Source: Taenia hydatigena (taxonomy: Eukaryota; Platyhelminthes; Cestoda; Cyclophyllidea; Taeniidae). Taken from it: 64,000 nt of DNA. This document shows positions 1 to 12,800 of this stretch, one piece after another (within the stretch, counting starts at the first letter, position 1; each line of letters begins with the position of its first letter). Both the position numbers and the translations under genes were made by a program. The DNA is taken from the NCBI GenBank assembly GCA_036345935.2, contig JADWOT020000004.1, positions 10,186,565-10,250,564 of the forward strand, in the 5' to 3' direction. Under the pieces are notes generated by a model. The model made no database searches. It saw only the letters and a list, made by a program, of their open reading frames with translations, and was not told where the DNA came from.

Positions 1-338
1 CGTGTGAGATAGTAGGACACGGACCTTTCTGAAGATGCAGAGGTTACCTATGATTCGCCAGGCTGAGCGTTTTCTGTGGGTGTTGGGGTGGTGAAAGATG
101 TTAAGAAGAGGCCTTACACCGCATAAATAAACGATGAGAAGGGCCAAATAGACAGAAGGGGAGACTTTGACAAGCACACACATGGCAGCAATCCAAACAG
201 ATGGGTTATCCACAGAGAGAAGATTAAGCAGTAATGTGGTGTAGTGTGAAGCTTCCAAGGCCTGAGCCTCCTCATTAGAGAGGGCTGTCATAGGACAAAT
301 GTAGATGGGAGTGATGAGATTGCCTTGAGTGTTGGTAG
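1..338 (-). CDS. Importin-alpha-like ARM-repeat exon, copy A (cut by the window edge)
   Basis: This is the minus-strand equivalent of the copy B exon at 17763-18187, missing the last 87 bases of that exon because the window starts here. The frame is open throughout. It encodes armadillo-type helices including LLLNLLSVDNPSV and CGVRPLLNIFHHPNTHRKR, the latter followed by SAWRIIGNL, as in importin-alpha repeats. An ATG lies at 291. It agrees with copy B against copy C around 99-107 (LLNIF rather than LLKIF). Importin-alpha proteins bind nuclear localisation signals and importin-beta, but that function is only inferred here. Whether this exon is part of a working gene cannot be judged from the visible part. 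Confidence 0.5.
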
Positions 339-996
339 CTAGGAAGTAACAAAAAGCACTTAGAAAATTAAAAGCAGGTGCACGTGATGAGCGATTCCCA
401 TAGTTAAACAAAATTGATTTTACGATTTCCACTTGCTTGATATTTCCCCTCCTTCTTCCGAACTTACTGATCCTAAGAGCACCATCAGTCCTATTGCGGT
501 CTTAGTTCCGCCTCCTGCTCTTTCGTCCCAAAGTCCATTCCCACATTGTTTCTCTCCCATCACCTTCCATTCAGCATAGTGGATCATCCGATTTCGTAAA
601 TTTAGGCGTTCTGCAGCTCTTTGGATGCAGGAGTTCGTACCCTGAAAGTCGCCTAGAAGCACTCGGTGGTTGATGTGGACCTAAATTTTATGGATTCCAT
701 GGGTCACGGGATCGCGAGGCAAGACAGTAGCATCGAGGCCAGCAACGAGTTGACTATTCGTCTTCTACCCTCTCTGGCGATCTATGTTCCGCAACGTGGG
801 TGGGCTTCCAAGGAAGAACTGGGAAACAATACTCATTACAACCAGCTGTGACAGTGGGATAGGATCCCAGCTGAAAAAAGCAATGAGAATTTGAGACTTT
901 AAAAACCCTACTTTAAAGGCTTGAAAGTCAAAATCATTCTGCGATGCACAATTGGCTGAGTTTGCCTTGTAGGTGGCAAGCGATTATATAAACCAG

Positions 997-1187
997 GCTT
1001 GTGGTTGATCGGACGTCACCACTTCCTAAGGATGGAGAGATCAACATTGATTCTATACAACTTGAGCAATCTGGAAATATGCCCCTCCCCTCATCCAGCT
1101 GCACAAATATAAATACACCTTTTGCTAGTCAGTCTTATTCACCTAAGGGTATCAAATCGAAGGTGGAGGAAAGGAGAAATGCAGGTG
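997..1187 (+). CDS. Candidate exon of unknown function, copy A
   Basis: An open frame begins after an acceptor-like TATATAAACCAG at 996 and ends at a consensus GTAAGT donor at 1188. It encodes a polar Ser/Pro-rich peptide (DRTSPLPKDGEINIDSIQLE, then SPKGIKSKVEERRNAGG). The same frame and both splice signals are kept in copies B (16915-17105, minus) and C (55573-55763, plus). I do not recognise a family. It runs opposite to the importin-like exon. It may be a real internal exon or a chance ORF inside the duplicated block. Confidence 0.25.
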
Positions 1188-2131
1188 GTAAGTCTTTTAA
1201 TAATGCATTGTTTTATTTTGCAAAAAAACTGAGCTGAGTAAAAGTGGAATGAAAGTAAGAATTGCTTAGAAATAAGCCCATATTATTAAAACAGGACGCG
1301 GCGCCAACTATTTCAAATTTGGCTTAAATTTGTGCAAGCGGATGTTATGTAGGCTTAGATTATGAGCAATGGAGGAAAGTTGTGCGGATGACAATGACTT
1401 CAGCAGGGCTCTCCTCATTACGAGGCTGGAGTGGGAGCTAAGCTGGGTGCTAACAAGCATCATATCTCGGCTGTGAACAAGATCGGTCAATCATAGTTGT
1501 AATAATCGCATAGCCATCTACCTACTGCAATTAGTGCGAATCTCCATAAACTAAAGAAGAACAGAAGATGAGCACCATCTTTGAAATGTACCGGAAGTCA
1601 GTTACACGTCTAATAATTTTCTGACCAGGACAGGAATAGACATTAAAGTCGAAAAGTCATCGGTGTGTGGACGTTGTACACAAAGCACCTTTCATTGTCT
1701 ACTTAGCTGTTTCTTTCCACTCTCTGGCTCTTGGGACCCACAATGAGAAGTTGATTTACAAGATGAGATCGTGTCTTTTTGACCTGAATTAAAGTTGCTG
1801 GTGATCGGCGATGCAGAACGGGTTTAGCACAACAGACACTAGTCATATGATAGCTTTTGTGAAATATCGGCTTTAGCTTTGAGCATGTGAACTTGGACGA
1901 TGAGCAGAAAACTTCAATAACAAAGACAAAGTCGCGTGTTACAATATGGGAAGCAGACATAAAATTATGATGATCTGCTGGTCATGTGAAACAATTAATT
2001 TTGAGCTCCGTCTCTTCAAACGAATGTTGCTCATGATTTCATATGGTTTTACATGAATTATTGAGAGAATGGCAGTTAGGAGTCTGTGGGTTCATCGAAC
2101 GTGTGAATCTTGATGTTGCATGCATGCATGT

Positions 2132-2191
2132 TGATTTTCCATGAAAGCCTAGTAATTGTGGAAGTAATGACTAGGCTTTCATGGAAAATCA
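2132..2191. other. Perfect 22-bp stem, 16-nt loop hairpin, copy A
   Basis: Bases 2132-2153 are exactly complementary to 2170-2191, separated by 16 bases. Each arm contains TTTTCCATGAAAGCCTAG or its complement. A TGCATGCATGCATG run lies directly upstream. The stem and loop are unchanged in the other two copies. Possibilities are a small-RNA precursor, a terminal-inverted-repeat footprint or a structured RNA; the sequence alone does not choose between them. Confidence 0.9.
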
Positions 2192-2897
2192 TGCTGTTTA
2201 GTGGACGTCATTATCATGAAACAATGGCAATACTATCAACGATTATAACTAAAAAATCTTGTAGTTTCATGACTCTGCAATTTATTAATGCCTTGTTAAT
2301 AGAAAAGTGAGAGCGGTATAGGAAATCGACAAGACTAACAGAGAGCAATGGAACCAATCTTTACGGCGATGACCTCAGCTTGACAATGAAAATTGGCTGC
2401 AATGATTTCGTAGCAGCAGTCATGTTTTACGCAGCGCTTTAAGGCGCACATCGAGTCAGAGTGGGTAAGTTTTCAATGATGGCCATGGAAATGAACGTTT
2501 TTTTGATCTAATTAGCTAATCCAGCACAATGGTATTGAACACTGTCTTATGAAGTCCAAGTCTAGTGTCGCGTATCCACCAATGGTCAACAACTCCTTCA
2601 ATTATGGCGTTGCTTTTGGTGAGGCGGGAAAAACAAGTTGAAGCGGTTTTGTCGCGTTGGCACACCTGTTATGTGTGCGCTTGACTGAGTTTCTTTCTCA
2701 GTATTCAACAGGAAGCATTCGATGAACACGCTTCTTGCCACGGAATCGTCGTCGACTGCCTTCGGGGGAGAAGGGTACCCTCTAGGTCAGCACAACCTTC
2801 ATCAATCTCCTTCGTTACTGTGAGGGGCGTAGCCTTCACCAGTTTGTCCTTTTCATTACATCACTAACGATGGAGAACGCCACCAACCTGCACTCGC

Positions 2898-5800
2898 TTT
2901 AGTCTTTCGAAGGAAGTAAGAGCCAAGGAGAAAATAGGTGTTTTTCAGTCTCTTGTGCGCTTCAAGGCAATTAGGCTGTCCAGACACTGCCTGCTCCGTA
3001 ACTGGGCTATGATTGGGCGCATACCCTGCGGACGCCATATGCATACAGCCCCATATTACACTGGTTGAAGCCCAGCTTCTAGAGAGAGTGAGTCTGCTGC
3101 TTTGTGCACGATTTGTAACTACAATGCCAGCAGTGGTGTGTCGACATATCTGCGGAGGTGTGTAGATAGGTCTGACGTTCATTTCTTTCCACTTGACCTT
3201 CGTCCCCTTAGAAGCGTAGATCAAATGCACGGGGGCACCAATCTCCTTTCGCCGGTGATAAAATTAACAGTGCAAGGTAACGAGGGTATACCACCGCTTC
3301 ATCCACCAATGAGGACGGGTCTTTAGTCGCTTCAGTACGTCCATATAGTTGCTATACATACACTTTACTAAGTAGTCCTCACTGTTAGACGAGATGCGTC
3401 CGGCGAGCACGCATCTTGTTGCGGAAAAAAGCGCGAAAGTCCACATTCGGACTAAAAGCTTCCTTTTAAACCTCAAATGCCATGTCACTTGGTTGCATGC
3501 ATATTGAGGTACTAGCCCGCTGGAGCACCGAAAACTCTGGCCTAATTTGATGTGTTTCACTTGACTTTCATTCAAGTGTTAACTCACGCCTGGAAACATG
3601 GTTGGTAGACAATTGCAGATTGGTGTGACAGACAGCACTTTATCAAAGCTCCTTATCGAGGCCCTTGCCAGCTCCAACAACTATTTAACACAATGGAAGA
3701 GTGCGTAGTCGCATAACAGAATTTATCACGATTTTGTCAAGCCTAAATTACTACCTTCAGATGGATGCAACAGTAGTATGGGACACACAAATGTCGGCTA
3801 TTGCAAAGAAAATTTCGTGCGCTTAAATCCTTTGCACTACATTTTGGACTTAGCATGCGAAATTGCTCTATTGATAGATCTTAAGCGGATAATATTAGCT
3901 TAGGTCCGTTCCATGTGTCAGACCTTATAAAGGTCTGAACAGCTTTGGGATACCCGCCCTGCTACCATGACACATTTCGTCCCAAAACAACAACACATGC
4001 TACAAAATGAAGGGAATTAGATCAACTGCCACTTATCTGGATGAATCTAAACGCAACGTCGTACACACGTCAACATCCACAGTACAATCTGTGTCCTTCA
4101 ATTCACTGTGTATTCATTCACTTACTCGCGTTTCATCCGTTCTTCCATAAATCGCCTCACCTCCGCAGTATTTGTTTTTCTTGCACTCATTAGTGTGTAC
4201 TGTTTGCGTTTTATTTGTTCATGCAGTCTTCTATACTTCTGCTTTTATGCACAGCTTTGACAAAATGAACTTTGAAATGCAACCCACAACAGAGGACCAA
4301 ATGTCAGTGAGGTTGGATCAGGAGTCGCCTGACTGATCTGGTGTTCAATCGCTAAGGTGCTTGCCCGAGTGAGCGCAGCATTCCTCAATCACTAGCAGAA
4401 AGCGGGCGCTCACTAGACTTATCTCTACGCATAGCCATCGACCTGACATCACCCATGCGTTATCTCTCCATCTTCTCTGTTTTCAGTACACCAATCTGCT
4501 AAGAGACATTTTTGAGTCGACGATGTCCGGCCAATGTGTCACCACGGGTGGTGTGATGATGTAGGATATTGGAGACAATATGATGCACGGACAGCAAATA
4601 TTGTTAATATTTTATCGTTACAGTTCTTCAGCATTTTTAAAGTGCTGCCGTAGAAATAGCGTCCGCAAATTTAGCCTAGGTAAGCGTCAGTCACAGCAAA
4701 GGAAATCATGCGGTTGATTTTGCTGCATTATTTCCCACACTCATTGTTGGAACTTATGCTGATATCTGATTCTAAGCAGTCGATTTTAAGTTACGTCAAC
4801 ATATGATGTCAGAAGTCACAAAGCTCTGCGCAGTTTTTTGGGCTGACAATGTATCGAGTCAGCATGCCACCACAGGTAGTGAGGTGATGGAGGGTGTGTC
4901 AGATAATAAAGTACAGGGACAGTTGTGGTGAGGATGATGCTAAATGTTGCCCTTATCTTGCCTGATATGGTTGAGAGGAATTGCGTTTGTCCCAGTAATG
5001 GTTCCTATGAAGGGGAGTTAAGGCATAAAGACAATGTTTGAGAAATGAGAGGCCCTCATTGAGGAAAATGGATCCGATTTACTGCATTGGTCAGTGTCTT
5101 CAATCGCCTGTATTAGTTAATGGCTACAGTAGTCCTGATGAAGGTAAAGTCGACTTTCTTGCCGCAAAGAGATACTGTTGTGAAAGCTCAAGAATTTTAT
5201 TAGTTCCACAAATCGACTGTCTAGGTTCCATTGCCCATCGTTAGGCACCACAAAACTCCATCTCTGAAAAAAACTATCAAACAGATGCACATTTCGTAAG
5301 TTTTATTACCCTTTTATCCTTGAAGTCCATCATCATCTTCAAAATGCTGCCGAAAATATGTTATAAGTCAAGGTTTGATAAATGTTAGCCATAAGATAGA
5401 AAGTCATGCGGTTACTTCTGCGATATCACACCCCAAAATAAATGTGGAATTTCGTGCTATTATTTAAATTTAGCGGCTGACATTTATCTTATTAACATAT
5501 GAAATCAAAAATTACAAAATTGCGCTCCTAACTTCTCAAGAAGTACGAAGCATAAGGAAGAGGAGTTTGCTGGGAAATAAATTGCAGAACCTGCATCCCA
5601 GCCAAGCGAATTAACAGGCGTTCCTTGACTGCAGATTTAACCGCCGTTAACTTGCTTTTATTGCTATGTGATGCGCTACTGTGCGTATCGCAGAGAACTC
5701 AAGCAGATTAACTACTACTGATATTCAAAGGGTACCGTCATGTTTTAAACAAATGCATCTATGTTTTTGCATCTAGACCTATAATAGAGCAAAATTAGGT

Positions 5801-8087
5801 ATTTCACATGCGAAGAATGCGACGTAATCGAAAGTAAGGTCGTTTTGTAGGATAGCAAGGCAGTGACATCGCTCTGTTTAAAGCCAATGTATCCGCTCTA
5901 ATTCCTCCAGTCATATTTAACTTCAGTAGGGAACCATCGAATAACGATCTTCAAGGAAAGGAAATCAAGAATGATAGCCCAGAGAAGAAGCACTTTTGAA
6001 TCGAGAATAAGTCATTAGCCACCGAAACATTGGATCTAAAACAAGCTAAAGACGAAGCCGCAGTTGCCAAAAGACATTTTGTAACTTAAAACTCAACTGC
6101 ACAAAATTAGAAGTAGAAGTAAAACAACAGCACTGTCGGATGCATAAAAGGTTTAAAGCGGTGCAGTTTCTTTCAGGTTGCACTTTAAAGTAGCCGTCAC
6201 AAAGCTCTTACTTACTTTTCGAGATCGCGTCGTAACAACCTCACTCTAATAGATCAGACCAATTGATGAAATTCTCGTCTTCACGCCTGATACATTAAAG
6301 TCTCCAATTTGTTGGTACATCAGACAGCAGATAATTGCAGAATTTACCGATTTTGTGTTTGAATTTTTAGAAGCATTCCATCTTGCTTAATTTGTCCCTC
6401 CTCACAATTCATGATGAGTGCAATGACTAGGGTTTGATGAGGAGCAAGGCCTTCTATGACAGCTCTTAGTTCATCCTTGAGAAATCGCTAAGGGTACACA
6501 AAGTAGACAATGCAATGGCTGCAAAATCGCCCCCATCGATGACACGGTGGTAGTTTTTGCAGCACATTCAAAGGGAGCATATTTTGGGGGCTAACACACA
6601 CTGGTCTCAGCTAAAGTGGAAACAGAGAAGAACCCAAGAGAACATCCATCATGGGGCAGATGTTTTGCAGTTCAGCCAATAGCATCAGCATTGGCACTAC
6701 CTACCGAGACAACCAGTTTGATTGCTCTTTGAAAGCTGGAACAATGTAAACACTCTTGCAAAATTGGAAAAATGCAATATTTACCTTAAGGCACAACTTA
6801 ATACGAACTGCCAGGAAAGTAAAAGGAGAAAAAGACACTCGAACAAACTACCTTGACGTTTATTAGTGATTTGATAAAGAATAGAAAGGATTTGCAGGTT
6901 CACCTCCACAACCGCTATGGCTACAAGACGAGACTGAAATCAACAAACGGCTGACCTCCGAGATTTAAAATACTGCTCAATGACTACTTTGCCGAAGACC
7001 ACAACAACGACACAATTACCCTAACAAACGGCTTCAAGTTAAAAATGCAACATGGTAGCCTCGACAAACATTGCAACGTTCAGGCGTTACAGAGCAACCA
7101 TTGACAGCCAACGATGGCAATTGCTGTCAGAAAATACAAAGCATAAACTTCTTAAAGCAGACAAAAACTGGCCAGTATATGGCAAGTTGCAGGCACGTTA
7201 TGGAGAGGAATGTAGTGAGGCTATATTGAAGCAAAGAGGTCAAAACGAGAAGCAATCGAGCCGCTTTTCAGTCTCTATCAAGAAAAAGCTCACTTTGACG
7301 GGATTTGACGCCAAACGATGAGCACAAAAAACGGGATCTAAGAATGGGGAAAGGAGTGCACTTGACCAGTCCCAAGCTCCGATTGTAGTCACTTCGAGGA
7401 GAGTTCATTGCTGCTGTGTCATTACTTCCATCTTTATTCCGTGTGCATACAGGAAGAAGAGAATGCTACACGCACTGACCTTTCACCCTCCCTTTCTCCT
7501 CCCTCCTCTCCCCTCCACATAAAACGCATTTTAACTTTGCCTTGTCATCCAGATAAATCCATCAAGTAGCGAGCACACATTGAACGTGCCGACGATTGCC
7601 CACTGACTCCTCCAGATCTGCTCATGAGCTAGACGTGCGCTGTGTCTGTGACCAGCAGTGTCTACAAATGAGACGAACTCATTGACAGCTACAAGAGACT
7701 AGACAAACACATTAACAACTCCACACTTCAACCACGTGTCTCACCGATGGAGACGCCGTACACGTAAGCGGGAGGGTAAATCCTAAGATAACCTCAAAAC
7801 ACGCGACTAATCCAAGAGTACGGTCAGAAAGCTCAAAACAAAATGCACAAAATGAATCGTTCAGAAGAACCTGTGCAATATCGAGCAGACAAAGCCAAAT
7901 TGTTGAGCTGAGTACATAAGTAAGAGGTGAACGAGGAAAATAAAACAATGAAGGACAAATGATGGATGGCTATGAGAACACGGGATTCAAAATGATGTGA
8001 AGTGGCTGAGTACTTTGCATCATGAATGGGCGAAAAAGGGAGCGATAAAAGCTTACAAAAGTAGGGGTCATAGGGCGATAGTCAATA
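2898..8087. other. IR-1 arm interior without recognisable genes (left)
   Basis: The mirror copy is 10020-15209. Only ORFs under 125 codons are present (for example 2856-3230 minus, 5038-5244 plus, 7052-7321 plus), each mirrored in the other arm. None shows a domain I recognise. A short perfect inverted repeat, TCAGACCTT-ATA-AAGGTCTGA, lies at 3918-3938 and is mirrored at 14169-14189. A pyrimidine-rich tract lies near 7480-7515. Confidence 0.6.
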
Positions 8088-8261
8088 CTAGGAACTCAGC
8101 CACCCTCGCCTCCAGCCCAGTGGCGATGGCCTAACCTCAACTAAGGCTCCGTCCTCATTTCTGCCAGCCTCACTTCCTGTACCACCGGGGCAGCCCGTAT
8201 TGAGGCTTCCAGCACCTCCGACACCTAACCCTATGTAGCCTGCAGTGCTACGTTCGACGAC

Positions 8262-8620
8262 AAAGCCAGTTTGCGGCATTGAGCTTCGCCGCGATTGTCG
8301 ATGGTCGGACTCCGACTTTGAATTGAATGGCCACCCAACTTTTCACCTTGTTAGGTGGGCAGCCTCTGAAAGCCCGTTCGGCTAGGATTTGCAGGACCCC
8401 AGCGTACTCCTCGTTATTTTCGCCTAACTTTTGATCGTGGCGAAAGAAACCCCTAGCCGGCGACTCCTCTCACTGGTCGATAACGAGTTGAGCCAGTATC
8501 TCACAGCGCTGGTCAAGATCGAAGTTAGGTGAGACGTCGGCATCAATTGCTGCTGAGAAAAGCTCTTGCGGAAGAGCATGGAGGATCAGTGGAAATCTCT
8601 GCCGCTGAGAGTATAGGTGG
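8262..8620 (-). pseudogene. Degraded gag fragment of a Ty3/gypsy-type retrotransposon
   Basis: Read on the minus strand, one frame interrupted by a single in-frame stop shows the retrotransposon gag pattern. It has a segment resembling RCEILAQLV, then RHDQKLGENNEEYAGVLQ, LAERAFRG, and a Q-F-x-x-G-V-R-P step. The order (LGEN..EYA..L..LA..AF..C....V......QF..G) is that of the gag capsid region of gypsy-like elements. Downstream, inside the palindrome arm, there is a C-x2-C-W-K-P stretch like half of a nucleocapsid zinc knuckle. Only the left spacer edge retains capsid; the right edge goes straight to the knuckle-like part. The copy is non-functional and old. Confidence 0.5.
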
Positions 8621-9831
8621 ATGTTGAACCTCATATCCAAACAACTTTCACTTATATACGTGAGTATTCTGCCTCTTGTCTATTTCTTTCCAAATCATAC
8701 TCCATTTCAGTGCCATAATATGCAGCAACAGCAACGAGAACACAGACAAGTCAACCTTCGTCACACACATGGGCTACCAATGTCAGACAACATGCTACTC
8801 CGCTCCATTTACTTTGCAGCTTTGAAGTCCCAAAAACCATTCCTATTGAGGCTGAAAGAAAAGTAAAAGAGCACAAATGTGCTACTTCAGTCTTTCGTTA
8901 CTAACATGCTTTGAGTTAAGCTGCTTTGAGGTAAACTTTTGGTGAAGGCATGAATAATGCGCAGTTCGGATCGGGTTGCAGTGCCACGATCTGTATAACG
9001 CTGCCACAAACTTTAATGTTTGCAACCAGATCTTTGAACAAGGCGAATTCAAATTAAACTAAAAATTACAAATTTTGCATAACCGTCATTGTTTTGCTTG
9101 ATAGAAGAGCTAATACTTACTGCTATGAGAAGGTGAGAGCACTCCGAAAGAAAGGCTGAATGACATGAATGAGCTAGTGAGGTTGTCGTGGTGGATACTG
9201 AGCACATGACCGCCATTTACACGCCAGAGGTTAGGATCGATAGGCCATATATTCGTTGCTTCTGCTTCTCCTTCACGTCCGTCTAGGGTGGTTTGCTGGC
9301 CGAGGAACTGAGTGAGAGAATGGTTTGTGCTGCTACGATTGCTGGGCGACCAAAAATTGCATCATTATTTTCTCCCAAATGGCCCCCCCACAGGTCCGGG
9401 GTGCACATCATTCTATGCCATAAAGACCATGCTTTGTTCCTATTTGTGGTGGACTGCAGACACAGTTGTTGACAACGAATCGCTCGCTTACAAAGACCGA
9501 ACGCTGGTGGTGTCCTCGATCTGTCTACTCGATAGGATTTTGATACAACTGGGGGCTGTTTGAGAGAAACTTCTTAAGTGTTAGGTTAGTCAATCGGCGG
9601 AAGGGAAGTGCTACGCCTAAAAGGCGATTTGTGATCATTCTTTGCTATTGCAATTCCTGCCCACGAGAAGACGCACACACGAGATTGTGGGGAGATTAGA
9701 GAAGACCGGGCTTATAATGTGTACTATTGAAGCAGGTGTCATCTACATCATAGGAACCAGGCGGGGTGCAGACACAGATGCATCGTTGGGGAGTGACGGA
9801 GCAGCAGTGGTGGTAGAGTTTGTGGTACGTA
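8275..9831. other. IR-1 spacer
   Basis: These 1557 unique bases lie between the palindrome arms. The left 350 bases carry a degraded gag-like frame on the minus strand. The rest shows only short ORFs (8621-8866, 9312-9563, 9642-9875) without a recognisable domain. I see no second gag copy on the right side, so the palindrome boundary runs through the old element. Confidence 0.85.
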
Positions 9832-12800
9832 GCAAACTGGCTTTGTCGTCGAACGTAGCACTGCAGGCTACATAGGGTTAGGTGTCGGAGGTGCTGGAAG
9901 CCTCAATACGGGCTGCCCCGGTGGTACAGGAAGTGAGGCTGGCAGAAATGAGGACGGAGCCTTAGTTGAGGTTAGGCCATCGCCACTGGGCTGGAGGCGA
10001 GGGTGGCTGAGTTCCTAGTATTGACTATCGCCCTATGACCCCTACTTTTGTAAGCTTTTATCGCTCCCTTTTTCGCCCATTCATGATGCAAAGTACTCAG
10101 CCACTTCACATCATTTTGAATCCCGTGTTCTCATAGCCATCCATCATTTGTCCTTCATTGTTTTATTTTCCTCGTTCACCTCTTACTTATGTACTCAGCT
10201 CAACAATTTGGCTTTGTCTGCTCGATATTGCACAGGTTCTTCTGAACGATTCATTTTGTGCATTTTGTTTTGAGCTTTCTGACCGTACTCTTGGATTAGT
10301 CGCGTGTTTTGAGGTTATCTTAGGATTTACCCTCCCGCTTACGTGTACGGCGTCTCCATCGGTGAGACACGTGGTTGAAGTGTGGAGTTGTTAATGTGTT
10401 TGTCTAGTCTCTTGTAGCTGTCAATGAGTTCGTCTCATTTGTAGACACTGCTGGTCACAGACACAGCGCACGTCTAGCTCATGAGCAGATCTGGAGGAGT
10501 CAGTGGGCAATCGTCGGCACGTTCAATGTGTGCTCGCTACTTGATGGATTTATCTGGATGACAAGGCAAAGTTAAAATGCGTTTTATGTGGAGGGGAGAG
10601 GAGGGAGGAGAAAGGGAGGGTGAAAGGTCAGTGCGTGTAGCATTCTCTTCTTCCTGTATGCACACGGAATAAAGATGGAAGTAATGACACAGCAGCAATG
10701 AACTCTCCTCGAAGTGACTACAATCGGAGCTTGGGACTGGTCAAGTGCACTCCTTTCCCCATTCTTAGATCCCGTTTTTTTGTGCTCATCGTTTGGCGTC
10801 AAATTCCGTCAAAGTGAGCTTTTTCTTGATAGAGACTGAAAAGCGGCTCGATTGCTTCTCGTTTTGACCTCTTTGCTTCAATATAGCCTCACTACATTCC
10901 TCCCCATAACGTGCCTGCAACTTGCCATATACTGGCCAGTTTTTGTCTACTTTAAGAAGTTTATGCTTTGTATTTTCTGACAGCAATTGCCATCGTTGGC
11001 TGTCAATGGTTGCTCTGTAACGCCTGAACGTTGCAATGTTTGTCGAGGCTACCATGTTGCATTTTTAACTTGAAGCCGTTTGTTAGGGTAATTGTGTCGT
11101 TGTTGTGGTCTTCGGCAAAGTAGTCATTGAGCAGTATTTTAAATCTCGGAGGTCAGCCGTTTGTTGATTTCAGTCTCGTCTTGTAGCCATAGCGGTTGTG
11201 GAGGTGAACCTGCAAATCCTTTCTATTCTTTATCAAATCACTAATAAATGTCAAGGTAGTTTGTTCGAGTGTCTTTTTCTCCTTTTACTTTCCTGGCAGT
11301 TCGTATTAAGTTGTGCCTTAAGGTAAATATTGCATTTTTCCAATTTTGCAAGAGTGTTTACATTGTTCCAGCTTTCAAAGAGCAATCAAACTGGTTGTCT
11401 CGGTAGGTAGTGCCAATGCTGATGCTATTGGCTGAACTGCAAAACATCTGCCCCATGATGGATGTTCTCTTGGGTTCTTCTCTGTTTCCACTTTAGCTGA
11501 GACCAGTGTGTGTTAGCCCCCAAAATATGCTCCCTTTGAATGTGCTGCAAAAACTACCACCGTGTCATCGATGGGGGCGATTTTGCAGCCATTGCATTGT
11601 CTACCTTGTGTACCCTTAGCGATTTCTCAAGGATGAACTAAGAGCTGTCATAGAAGGCCTTGCTCCTCATCAAACCCTAGTCATTGCACTCATCATGAAT
11701 TGTGAGGAGGGACAAATTAAGCAAGATGGAATGCTTCTAAAAATTCAAACACAAAATCGGTAAATTCTACAATTATCTGCTGTCTGATGTACCAACAAAT
11801 TGGAGACTTTAATGTATCAGGCGTGAAGACGAGAATTTCATCAATTGGTCTGATCTATTAGAGTGAGGTTGTTACGACGCGATCTCGAAAAGTAAGTAAG
11901 AGCTTTGTGACGGCTACTTTAAAGTGCAACCTGAAAGAAACTGCACCGCTTTAAACCTTTTATGCATCCGACAGTGCTGTTGTTTTACTTCTACTTCTAA
12001 TTTTGTGCAGTTGAGTTTTAAGTTACAAAATGTCTTTTGGCAACTGCGGCTTCGTCTTTAGCTTGTTTTAGATCCAATGTTTCGGTGGCTAATGACTTAT
12101 TCTCGATTCAAAAGTGCTTCTTCTCTGGGCTATCATTCTTGATTTCCTTTCCTTGAAGATCGTTATTCGATGGTTCCCTACTGAAGTTAAATATGACTGG
12201 AGGAATTAGAGCGGATACATTGGCTTTAAACAGAGCGATGTTACTGCCTTGCTATCCTACAAAACGACCTTACTTTCGATTACGTCGCATTCTTCGCATG
12301 TGAAATACCTAATTTTGCTCTATTATAGGTCTAGATGCAAAAACATAGATGCATTTGTTTAAAACATGACGGTACCCTTTGAATATCAGTAGTAGTTAAT
12401 CTGCTTGAGTTCTCTGCGATACGCACAGTAGCGCATCACATAGCAATAAAAGCAAGTTAACGGCGGTTAAATCTGCAGTCAAGGAACGCCTGTTAATTCG
12501 CTTGGCTGGGATGCAGGTTCTGCAATTTATTTCCCAGCAAACTCCTCTTCCTTATGCTTCGTACTTCTTGAGAAGTTAGGAGCGCAATTTTGTAATTTTT
12601 GATTTCATATGTTAATAAGATAAATGTCAGCCGCTAAATTTAAATAATAGCACGAAATTCCACATTTATTTTGGGGTGTGATATCGCAGAAGTAACCGCA
12701 TGACTTTCTATCTTATGGCTAACATTTATCAAACCTTGACTTATAACATATTTTCGGCAGCATTTTGAAGATGATGATGGACTTCAAGGATAAAAGGGTA

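Larger units (their letters stand above)
1..8274. repeat. IR-1 left arm (large palindrome, open at the window edge)
   Basis: This block is the reverse complement of 9832-18100. Paired positions sum to about 18101-18107 across the whole length, so there are only a few small indels. Sampled stretches differ by roughly 1 base in 80-200. The match stops sharply at 8274/9832, just after a shared 17-base run. The arm starts inside the window's first base, so the true arm is longer. It holds the partial importin-alpha-like exon, a candidate exon at 997-1187, the 2132-2191 hairpin and a gag-derived end at 8088-8274. Confidence 0.97.
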
